Part shown: positions 11,576 to 21,164 of the stretch, piece after piece | Numbering within the stretch: position 1 is the first letter of the stretch | How the letters are laid out: the number at the start of each line of letters is the position of its first letter | Assembly: GCA_002104945.1 (NCBI GenBank) | Contig: MCFH01000176.1 | Location: 1 to 21,164 of the forward strand | Direction: 5' to 3' | DNA from: Piromyces finnis | Lineage: Eukaryota; Neocallimastigomycota; Neocallimastigomycetes; Neocallimastigales; Neocallimastigaceae | DNA length: 21,164 bases | The notes under the pieces: generated by a model | The model's database searches: none | The model's input: only the letters and a program-made list of their open reading frames with translations | What the model was told of the DNA's origin: nothing | Position numbers and translations under genes: made by a program

Positions 11576-14491
11576 ATGAATTGTTTAAGTCAATGCTTTA
11601 GTATTTGTTTTGGTAGAAAACGTAAGTATAATTGATAAATCAGTAATATTTATTTTTAATAAATATATCTATATATATATGCTTTTTTTTTTTAAAAAAA
11701 AAAAAAACAGAAAAAGTTATTGATATATGAAATTATGTTGAAATATATAAAGGTAATTTAGGAAATGATGTTTATGAACCATTATTACAGGAAAATGAAA
11801 GAGATGCTGTAACCGAACTTTTACAATATCTTGAAAGTAATTATTAATGAAGAATGAATAACAAATTAGTTATTATATATGAAAATGGTGGAAAAAAATA
11901 ACATTTTTTTTTTAAATAAATAAAAATAAAAAATAGACCGTAAGAGAACTGATTTCTTCCAAGGAGATCCACTTCGTACTCTTTCCACATTAGCTTATTC
12001 TGAAAATATTGATTTAAAGCGTTCAGCTGCTCTAGCTTTTGCTGAAATTACAGAAAAAGGTAAAGATTTAATAATGAATGAATGAATACAAAGATCGTAA
12101 ATATGTATATTGACCATTGATAACTATTGTAATGATAAACTAATTATAAATTTCCCTTAAATTATTATAGATGTTAGAGAGGTTAATCGCGATACATTAG
12201 AACCAATTATGTATCTTTTACAAACCAATGATTCAGAAGTTCAAAGAGCTGCTGCTGCTGCTCTTGGTAACTTAGCTGTTACTGTTCCAAATAAATTATT
12301 AATTGTTCAACTTGGTGGTCTTGAACCTTTAATTCAATTAATGAAGTCATCAAATGTTGAAGTTCAATGTAATGCAGTTGGCTGTATTACTAATTTAGCT
12401 ACACATAGTAAGTATCCACAGTTGAACATTTCATTAATTTAGATTTTCCATTTTTTTTTCATTTGAAAAACGTTTGAAAATTAAAATTAAAATTTATAAT
12501 AAATACTATGTTATTATAAATAAAAAGATGAAAATAAGGGAAAGATTGCTAGAAGTGGTGCTTTAGTTGAATTAGTAAAGCTTGCCAAATCGAAAGATAT
12601 CAGAGTTCAAAGAAATGCTACTGGTGCTTTATTAAATATGACACATACAGGTAACTAATTTATTAATTACTGTTATTATTATTATTATTGTTATTATTAT
12701 TTAATTTTTAATGAAATAAAGAATATAGACTAATTTTAACTCCAATATACACTTATATTATTATAACAGAGGATAACCGTCATCAATTAGTTAACGCAGG
12801 TGCTATTCCATTATTAGTTAGTTTATTAAATTCTAATGATAAAGATGTTCAATACTATTGTATAACAGCCATTAGTAATATAGCAGTAGATGGTAAATAG
12901 TTAAAAAGGAAATAAAATCAAGATTTATAGCCATTTTTTAATATCCATTTTTTTTTTTTCAATATAGCTGATAATAGAGTAAAATTGGCCAATGAATCCA
13001 AATTAATTCAATATTTAATACATTTAATGAATTCTCAAATACCAAAAATTCAATGTCAAGCCGCTTTAGCTTTAAGAAATTTAGCCTCAGATGGTAAATT
13101 AAACGAATTTATAACATCATTTTTAAATAGATTATAAAGGTGGGAAGAGTAAGCTCAAATTATTAATTACTTTTTTTTTATTATTGTTGAATAGAAAAAT
13201 TCCAAATAGAAATTGTTGAATGTGGCGGTTTACCACCATTATTAGAACTTTTAAAATCAAATACTCAACAAATTATACTAGCAGCTGTAGCATGCATAAG
13301 AAATATTTCTATTCATAGTGTAAACGAGAAACCAATTGTTGAAGCTGGTTTCTTAAAATTATTAATTGAATTAATATCATCAGATAAAGGAGAAGAAATT
13401 CAATGCCATGCTCTTAGTACCATAAGAAACTTGGCTGCTTCTGATTATAATAAAAAGTTAATTGTTAAAGAAGGTGCAGCTGAAATTATTATAAATCTTT
13501 TAATTGAATCTAATAATAATTCATCTGGTAAGGGAAAGGCAACATCTTCATCCTATCTTGCCAATGGCCAAACCTATGGTCCAATAATAAAAAGTGAAAT
13601 GACTGCAGCTTTAGCTATTTTAGCTTTAAGTGGTAATGTATCTTTTAACTTAAAAATTTTCAAAAAAAAAAAAAAAAAATTATTAAATATAATTAAAATA
13701 TTAATAAATCAAATAGATGAAATAAGACCACTTTTATTCAAGATTAGAATTTGTGATGCTATATTCCCACTTACTGGTGAAAATGAATTACTTGAAGTTC
13801 AAGGTAACCTATTTAATAGACATGTATTATATATTATAATATATTTCCTTTTATAATTATTATTATATTATTACTCATAATAATAAACTTAATATTGATT
13901 AAATTAACATTATTATTCCAATAGCAAATGCTGCTTCTTGTATTGGTAATCTTGCCATTCATTTAGAAGATGATTCTCCATTTGTTGAAGCCTGGCCACA
14001 AATTGTAAACTATTTATCAAGATTCTTAGAATCAAGAGATTTAACATTACAACATATTGCATTATGGACTATATTGCAATTTATTGAATCTGATGGTAAT
14101 TTTTTTTTTTTTTTAATTTTAATGTGAATATATTTTTTGATATTGATATAATTATTAATATTTTATTATTTATTATTATTCTTTATATATGTATATAATA
14201 TAAACAGGTTCATTAAAGCTTCTATTAAGTAAAACTTCAGCATTAGTAAATAAAATATTAAAATTATTAAAGGTATTTAATGATAATTTAGAAAAGAGTA
14301 GTAATAATAACAATGCCAATAATAACACAATACAAGAAATAAGAAGAATTATTACCAATATATCAAATGGTTTATCTTCAATGGAAAGTGAAGATGAAAG
14401 TAGAGATGATGATGATGAAGATGACGATGATGATGGTAGTAATGATGAAGCATCTACAATTTCCAATCAAGAACAATCCACCAATTATTAA
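11576..14491 (+). CDS. vac8: Vac8-family armadillo-repeat vacuolar protein (11 exons)
   Basis: Exons: 11576-11621, 11762-11836, 11937-12059, 12171-12407, 12528-12650, 12770-12892, 12968-13093, 13195-13632, 13717-13803, 13925-14095, 14208-14491. The product is 610 residues; yeast Vac8 is 578. Landmarks match Vac8 closely: [85 protein letters not shown]-like, [25 protein letters not shown]-like, [15 protein letters not shown] and [16 protein letters not shown]. In fungi, Vac8 sits on the vacuole membrane and works in inheritance, fusion, nucleus-vacuole contacts and autophagy. The N-terminus ([15 protein letters not shown]) has Cys 3, 7 and 11 as likely palmitoylation sites but no Gly2 for myristoylation. 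A Ser/Asn/Gly-rich insertion (exon 8) and an acidic Asp/Glu tail are additions relative to yeast. The exon 2 acceptor at 11762 avoids an in-frame TGA that the acceptor at 11711 would include. Identity is very secure; exon 2's 5' edge is less so. Confidence 0.95.
11622..11761 (+). other. vac8 intron 1 with two candidate acceptors
   Basis: The donor is C|GTAAGT. One acceptor is ACAG at 11707-11710 after a T-run/A-run, the usual local style. It keeps the phase but meets TGA at 11728-11730 after six codons. The other is TTAG at 11758-11761; it also keeps phase (C+GA) and reads straight into [13 protein letters not shown]. Both enter the same frame, so the choice decides between a full protein and a ~22-residue product. 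Confidence 0.6.
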
Positions 14492-15980
14492 GACACATAT
14501 ATAAAGAAAAATATTAAAAATAGTAATATTAATTCTAATTCTAATTTTAATAATAATAATAATAATAATAATAATTAATTAAATAATAAAAATAAAAATA
14601 AAAAAAAAAAATGATAATAAAATACATAAAATAAAGAAATATGTGATTTTTTTTTTTTTTTTTTTTTTTTTTTATTTCTTTTTCATCTTTATATAAAATA
14701 ATTTTTTTTTTTTTATTTTCTTTTATTTTCTTTTTATTATTATTATAAAATATAATATATAATAGATATATACACACACATAAATATATATATATATTTT
14801 ATATATGTGAAAATAAATATAAAAAATATCATTTTTTTTTTTCATCTTTTTTCCGTAATAAAGAAAGAAAGGAGAAAGAAAAAAAAAAAGTTTGAGAGAA
14901 AGGAGTTCAAGTAACGAAATAATATATATTAAAAAAAAAAAAAACACACACACACATCATCATATAAAACAAAAAACAAAAAGAACTTTACGAAAACTAA
15001 AAAATCAATAATTTTTTAAAAAAATATATGTAAAAAAACTATATACACAAAAAATTATTTTATTATATAAGCCAAGCAAACAAACGAATAAATAACTAAA
15101 TAAATAACTAAATAAATAAATAAATAAGTAAATAAATAACTAAATAAATAATAAGTAAATAAATAAATAAATAAGTAAATAAATAAATAAATAAATAATA
15201 AGTAAATAAATAAATAAATAAATAAGTAAATAACTAACTAAATAACTAACTAACTAACTAAATAAATAATAAGTAAATAAATAAATATAAACAATGTATA
15301 GATAAAAAAGATAAAGAAATTATTATTATATAACAAAATATTAAGAGTTTCATTTCATTAAAGATTTATATATAAAAAAAACGACTTTTTTTTTTTTTTT
15401 ACTATTCTTATATTCTTGTGTAAGTACCTAAATATTATTATTTATATACTTTGGTTTTATTGTTAAAACAACACATCAATATAATAATAAATACAAATTT
15501 CTTTTTTTTTTTTTTTTTTTTTAAAAAAAATTATGTTTTTTTTTTATTATTTATTGATTATTATTATTTAGTAATTTATATTTATATATTTATTTTTATT
15601 CAACCATTTTTTTTTTTTTTTTTAAAAAAAATGAGTATAGGTTATTGATATGGAATTAAAATTGAATAAGGGAAAAATAAAGTAATAATAATAAAAAAAA
15701 AAGTTGAATAAAAATAATAATAATAATAATAACAATAATAATAACAATAAGAATAATAATGTATGATAAGTTTTAGTATGAAATATTTTAAAAATATATA
15801 TTGAAAAAGAAGAAAGAAGAAAAAAAAAATAAATAAAAATCAGAATATACTTTATATATATATATATATAAAATGAGATGAATAAAACTCTTTTTTTTTT
15901 TTTTTATTATATTTGCGCTATTAATTATTAATATTTAATGGATTATGAAAAGTGTATGTATAAATATAGATATACTCTAT
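14492..15980. other. Convergent intergenic region between vac8 and tupA
   Basis: The 3' ends of two converging genes face each other across 1.49 kb. No gene is seen. It contains AATAAA-like signals for vac8 (from about 14579), many T-runs, dinucleotide TA/CA tracts (about 14740-14810, 14943-14955), a large AAAT-type microsatellite, and small AAT/AAC tracts near 15715-15760. Confidence 0.75.
15088..15287. repeat. Tetranucleotide microsatellite AAAT with AAGT and AACT variants
   Basis: About 200 bases are built from AAAT units interspersed with AAGT and AACT units in the same register, plus three single-unit slips (ATAATAAGT). Blocks such as AAGTAAATAAATAAATAAAT recur, so there is a weak higher-order repeat of roughly 20-30 bases. 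It is non-coding. Confidence 0.9.
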
Positions 15981-18963
15981 TTATGCTGATGTGTATCTCC
16001 AAATTCTTGCTTTTCTATCACCGGAACCTGTAGCGAACATTCCACCAATTGGACTTAACGCTATGCTTATTACTAATGATTCATTGTTGGTTTATCATAA
16101 AAGTATATAGAGAAGAAGAAAAATAAAATATAAAAGATTGATATTAATAATAGTTTAAAAAAAATTTTATTTGGTTTTATTCATTAAAATTAAATTTTTT
16201 TTTTTAAAAAAAAAATTACCAGAGTTATTATGTCCTTGTAACATAAATTGTGCTACTGTAGTTGGATCACCATTGTATACTTGGTTAGCATTCCAGAATG
16301 TAACTGTTCTATCCTTACTACCACTTACTACCCATTCGTTACTTTCACGGTTTTCATATTGTTGAGATGAACTGAAACCAACACTTAAAACGAAATCACG
16401 ATGACCAGTAAAGGTGTGACGACAATTTTTATTAATAATTGGTTCAAAGTTTTTTATCTCTTATTTCTTCTGATCTTAAGTATTGTAAGGTTTGTGGTGA
16501 TATATCCCAAATCTTTAATGTTTTATCTAATGAACCGGATACAATTGATTTACCGTCATTTGAGAATGCAACACTATAAACTGAATCTGTGTGTCCATCA
16601 AAACGTTCAAGAAGTTTACCAGTTCTGGTATCCCATAATCTAACAATTTATCTAATGAACCCTATTATTATGAAAATACAGTTTTAAATAATTAATGACA
16701 AAAGTATATATTTTAATATATAAAAATATGATGTTTAACGTATCATAGTATGATACTTTATATATATTATGACACTATAAAATAATTACAGCAGCAACAC
16801 ATAGACCGTCGATTGGGCTAATAGCAACACTTGTAACACCGGAATCTTTCATTTGATTATCATTGCCAATTGGCATAGTTGGATCATTTTCATTCTTCAT
16901 AGTTAATGTACAACTCTTGGTATCTAAATTCCAAACCTTTACAGTACGATCACCACTACCACTGACAATTGTTTTTCCATCCTTTGACCAATCTAAACTG
17001 TAAATATCTTGATCATGACCTTCCCAATTATATAATATTTGTTTTTTTTTGATATCCCATACTCTTACAATTTTATCTCAGCACCAGTAGCTAAATATCT
17101 ACCACATGGTGAGAAACAAACACTACGAATATATAAATCACCTCTTTTTTGTGTAGTCTTTTCAACCAATTCGCTATAAATAGTTTATTTATTATAAAAA
17201 GTTTAGGTTGAATAGTCAATACAAATTCAGGGATACATGTCAAGGATAATTTATATTTATAAAAATATTTTATAATAGTATAAATAAATTAAGATTAACA
17301 AAATTTTATATTTAGTAAATATAATTTAGTTTTTTTTTTTTTTTTTTTTTTTTATTTTAATGAATAATAATTTATTTATGATTTATTATTTTATTTTTCA
17401 TAAACTTTTTATTAATTTATTCTATTGTTAATACTTACCAAACTTTGGTACAAGAAGCAACATCAAAGATTGTGAAACTCTATTACAACCAGTAGCTAAA
17501 TATTTACCATCACTAGAAAATTTTACACAGCAAACAACACTATAAATTATTATAAAACAAGAATAAAGTTGATCCTATTAATTAAAGTTCTATTTTACTG
17601 GTTATATCATTTTTTTGTCACTTTCAATTTTAATATATAATTATATCGGGCTTTTTTTTTTTTTTTTTCTATTTTTAATAGAATGATGTAAAATTTTCTA
17701 TAATAATATATAAGCCATACCTATCATGTTCTAAATTGTGATATAATTCAACATTTAATAATCTTGGTGCTTTTGGGTTATAAACAACTAACCAATCTTG
17801 ACCTTCTCTCTTGTATTCTCTTGGTATTTTATCTGGATCAAGATTACAAACACCAGTAACTGGTTGTTCTTGTATTATCTGATATTAATAAATAATATGA
17901 ATAATATTTATTGTTAATCTTAATATGAAATATATTTCTGCAAAAAAAAAAAAAATTATAATGAAAATGTAGATATCCATTAAAGATTTATCTATATTTG
18001 TGTATATTTTAATGAAAAATTCCAATATTATATACTTAATAATAATGATGAACGACGATGATATATACTTTATTATTTTGTCTCATTGCCATTGGTGGTG
18101 GCTGCTGGCGATAATAATTTATCTTCATTCTTTATTTGTTTTTGACGTGGTGATTCATTTTGTGGATTGCCATTCATGTAGCCTTTATTTATTTCGGAAA
18201 ATAAAGTACATTATATAATTTATATTTTTATCATTAATACATGTGAATTTAATAATACAAAATATTATATATATTATGAGTAAAATAACGACTATTGTTT
18301 GTTTCCTGTTTTTTTTTTTAAAAAAATTTCATTTATTCTTCATTTTAATACTGATTTTGATATTTACCATCTCTATTATTAGATAAATTTGGTGTGGTAC
18401 ATTTTCATTGAATCTATTTCTTATTCTCATATCACCATTCATATTTGATATTCCTCCATTTTCCAAGTCCATTTTTTAATTTTTTTTAATTCTTGTTATA
18501 TTGACGTTCCATTTCTAAATGTTATTTTCGAATTGATTTAATATCTCTCTCATTTTCATTAATTCATCTTCTTGTGCATTTACTTTATTTCATGGAAATT
18601 ATTTTGAATAAAAATTTATATATAGTAATATATATTTTTTAAAAAAATAGATAATAATTAAAAGTATTTAGATATTTAGTAATTATTTTAATTTTACAAT
18701 AATTATATATAGTTTTCTTTTCGTATTGGCCACATGTTTGTTAAAAAGAAAAAAACTTCAGTATTATAAAAAATAACTTTGGAAATTCTTACTTTTTGCT
18801 TCATAGTCTTTAAGTTGAGATTGATATTGATCTCTTTCTTGCAATATTTTATTGAATTCATTTCTGGCTAATTCCATAATTTCATAAAAATTTTATGTTT
18901 TGATTTGATTTTCATATTACCGTTACCATTATTTGGTAACATATGCCTATGTCCGTTATACAT
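15981..18963 (-). CDS. tupA: Tup1-type WD40 transcriptional corepressor, with multiple apparent frameshifts
   Basis: Minus-strand exons: 18963-18793, 18582-18368, 18182-18069, 17878-17721, 17539-17439, 17173-16790, 16661-16220, 16072-15981; total 1,677 nt, about 560 residues. The order matches Tup1. An N-terminal tetramerisation coiled coil ([18 protein letters not shown], then [10 protein letters not shown] and LEMERQY) is followed by a polar linker ([16 protein letters not shown]). Next comes a conserved block ([16 protein letters not shown]), then a seven-blade WD40 propeller: [86 protein letters not shown] and [16 protein letters not shown]. Tup1 binds DNA-bound repressors, with Cyc8/Ssn6 (TrfA in Dictyostelium), and represses transcription in the nucleus. 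Splice sites are intact, but about ten single-base losses or gains break the frame in seven of the eight exons; see findings. They look more like sequence errors than decay. The ATG at 18963 is the first in-frame start. Confidence 0.93.
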
Positions 18964-21164
18964 ATTTAATTATATTTAAATTGAGGTATCAAATAAATAA
19001 GCTAAATTTATATATATATATATAAAGGATAAAAATAAAATCAATGAGTATTTTATTTTAAATTTATTTTAAAATAAACAAATATTATTTCATAAATTTA
19101 GTAAAATAAATTATAAAGCCAATGATAAAAGTCTTATTTTAAAAAGTTTATAAAAGTCAATTTAATAAGATGATATAAAAATTATAATAAATTTTATTCG
19201 CATAACTTGATTTTATATATCTATTATATCCTTTACTATATGATCACATTAAAATTCCTTTTCAATTTTAATATTTTTATATAAAGATCATTCCAATAAC
19301 ATTGATTGTTGTTTTAAAGATAATAGATAGAGTTAATTATGAAAACCTGATTTAATTAAAATTCATTGAATCCTTGTATTTAATTCGTTTTAATATAATT
19401 TAAATTAAAATATATAATATATATTATTTTTAAAATAATATATACTATTTACTGATATATTGATAAATACAATTATTAAATATTCAAATTAATTATAGAC
19501 ATTAAAATTATAAAATATATATATATATATTTATATATATTATATATATTATACTCTATTATTCGCTTTGGTATTATTTATAAATATTTCATCCCTTTAA
19601 TTTTTAGCAATGAATAAAATATTTATTTATAATGATTTAAAATCACTCTTTAATTCATTAGCCATACTACTTTTTAATGATTAATTATTAAATTTTATAA
19701 TAATCCTTTAATTTTTATTTCGTTAAATACTTTTTTTTTTTTTCAATTGTTTTCCTTTTCCTTTCTTTTTTAATACTATATTATAAACAATCATTCCGCA
19801 TCTGAAAATAAAAAATTGAATAAAAATATTGAGGAAATTTATTATTTTCTTTTTTTCATACTTTGTTGGCTTATAATTTATTAATATTAGTGAATAAAAG
19901 AATTTGATGTTTACTATATGGTATAAATCTTAAGATTAAAATATATCTAATCTTTTTAAAAAGTAAGTATTACTTTAACGTAAATTAATCTTTTTTTAAT
20001 TTCAAAATTAGATATTCTTTATATTTATTTAAAAAAAAATTTTTTTAAGGAAAAAAAAAAAATAAAGTAAAATCAAAAAAAAAAAAAAAAATTAAATTCA
20101 TAATATATTATTGATTATAAATAAATCAATTGATTTTTTAATATTAAATTAAATTAAATTTTTTACTGTTAAAGGAAATAAAAAGATAAAAATAAGTTTT
20201 AAAAGGTGGAATAAAAGCATATTTAAAAAAATGAAAGGAAAGTATTAAAACTTAATAAGATGGTTATTATATATATAAAAAAAAAAAAACAATTTTTAAA
20301 TAGGTGAATAATGATGTTTAAAAATAAAAAGAAATATTTTATTTTTAAAAAAAAGGATGGAATTAATAAAATAACAGTGTAATATAAAGTAATTTAATAG
20401 TAATAAAATAAGCATAAAGGAATGAAGGAATGACTTATTCCTTTCAATTTAATTATTTATAATATCAAGTTTAATAAAAATTAGGATATCTATTTAATTC
20501 ATTCATTATATTAGAAATACAAATTATACAATGAATTATAGAAATAGTGAATTAATAAAAAACAAATTTTAACAATTTATACTGTTTTTATTTGCAATTT
20601 ATTTTTACATTCTTATTCTTTTACTCACCTACCACCTACCCTCCTCCTACCTTTTAAAAAAACAACCTTTTCCTTACCCACTAATTTCACCATCACCACC
20701 ACCACCACCACCACCTTTAAAACTGAGTTTTTTCTTCCTATTAATAATTAATAAAAAAAAAAAAAAGTGAATGAAACATGCAAAAATTACTGCCCATATA
20801 TTATAATATATTTTTAATATAATTTATTCTATGATACAATTTAACTTTTCCATATAATTATATTAGTTAACATGATAATAATAATACAGAAATTTTAATT
20901 TTTTAATATATTTTACCACTTTAACCTAATCATTACAATTAATATATTGTAATTTATTTGAGAGTTGACACATCCATATATTAAAATATATCAATCCAAT
21001 TAATTTAAAAAATTATAAATTTGTTTTTTTTGAAAGGAAATTTAAAATTTAATTTAAAAAATCCAAAATTTTAGATGAAAAAATTTAATTTTTTATTGTT
21101 TTAATTAAAATTCAATATATTTTATATATATTTATAATTTTTTGTTTATTTTAAAAAAAAAAAA
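18964..21164. other. AT-rich region upstream of tupA
   Basis: No coding exon is recognisable. The segment next to 18963 is the presumed tupA promoter and leader (minus strand). The rest is AT-rich with TA-alternating tracts (about 19007-19024, 19514-19550), T-runs and A-runs, and one C-rich island near 20624-20717. The window ends in an A-run, as contig ends often do. Confidence 0.7.
20624..20717. repeat. C-rich CACC/CTACC island
   Basis: About 95 bases are rich in C on the plus strand and almost free of G, made of CTACC, CTCC and (CAC)n units, with a CACCACCACCACCACCACC core near 20693-20716. It stands out sharply from the surrounding DNA. CACC/GGGTG-type boxes are known regulatory motifs in Dictyostelium promoters (G-box type), so it could be a distal control region. 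It could equally be a simple repeat, or on the minus strand a Gly-rich remnant (GGT repeats followed by GTAAGG). Confidence 0.55.

Noticed and set aside
14176-14466. Minus-strand frame with a Ser run
   Set aside because: It is the antisense shadow of the last vac8 exon; the Ser run is the reverse of the acidic GAT/GAA tail.
14547-14953. Two minus-strand frames rich in Lys, Tyr and Phe
   Set aside because: They are translations of T-, A- and TA-tracts in the vac8 3' flank, with no coding character.
15451-15648. Plus-strand frame with Phe runs
   Set aside because: It is produced by long T-runs in the convergent spacer.
16171-16643. Two plus-strand frames inside the tupA locus
   Set aside because: They are antisense shadows of tupA exon 7, where the WD40 repeats read clearly on the minus strand.
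18000-18218. Plus-strand frame with a His/Cys-rich end
   Set aside because: It is antisense to tupA exon 3 and its flanking introns.
15981-18963. Calling tupA a pseudogene
   Set aside because: The indels far outnumber apparent substitutions, and splice sites and WD40 residues are all kept. A functional gene in poorly resolved sequence is more likely.
11576-18963. vac8 and tupA as a functional cluster or new system
   Set aside because: They are conserved, unrelated housekeeping or regulatory genes that merely converge. Nothing in the sequence links their functions.

Overview
The window is nuclear DNA from a dictyostelid social amoeba, most likely close to Dictyostelium discoideum. It is extremely A+T-rich, with long A/T homopolymers and large AAT and AAAT microsatellites between genes. 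Introns are short (about 75-210 nt) with GTAA-type donors. The genes are clearly dictyostelid, and they use A/T-ending codons (AAT, GAT, TTA, CAA). The window probably spans all or most of a contig.

Layout, left to right: (1) 1-2538, gene-free AT-rich DNA. (2) 2539-3835 (+), a two-exon gene for a 361-residue single-pass membrane protein with a cysteine cluster and a C-terminal LEA_2/WHy-like domain. (3) 3836-5321, spacer with a ~240-bp AAT microsatellite. (4) 5322-6019 (+), a small ankyrin-repeat gene whose frame is broken at an A8 run that is also a perfect -1 slip heptamer. (5) 6020-11575, 5.5 kb with no recognisable gene. (6) 11576-14491 (+), an 11-exon orthologue of the armadillo-repeat protein Vac8. 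All ten introns are phase 1 and several exons are exactly one ARM repeat long. (7) 14492-15980, a convergent spacer with an AAAT-type microsatellite. (8) 15981-18963 (-), an 8-exon gene for the Tup1-type WD40 corepressor (tupA), with about ten single-base frame breaks but intact splice sites and protein signature. (9) 18964-21164, gene-free apart from a C-rich CACC island.

The genes have unrelated roles: vacuole membrane anchoring (vac8), transcriptional corepression (tupA), a membrane LEA_2 protein and an ankyrin protein. They do not form a pathway. I see no defence system, transposon ORF, CRISPR array, rRNA or tRNA. The most useful observations are the exon-per-repeat structure of vac8, its ambiguous first intron, the cluster of single-base breaks in tupA, and the slip-site break in the ankyrin gene.
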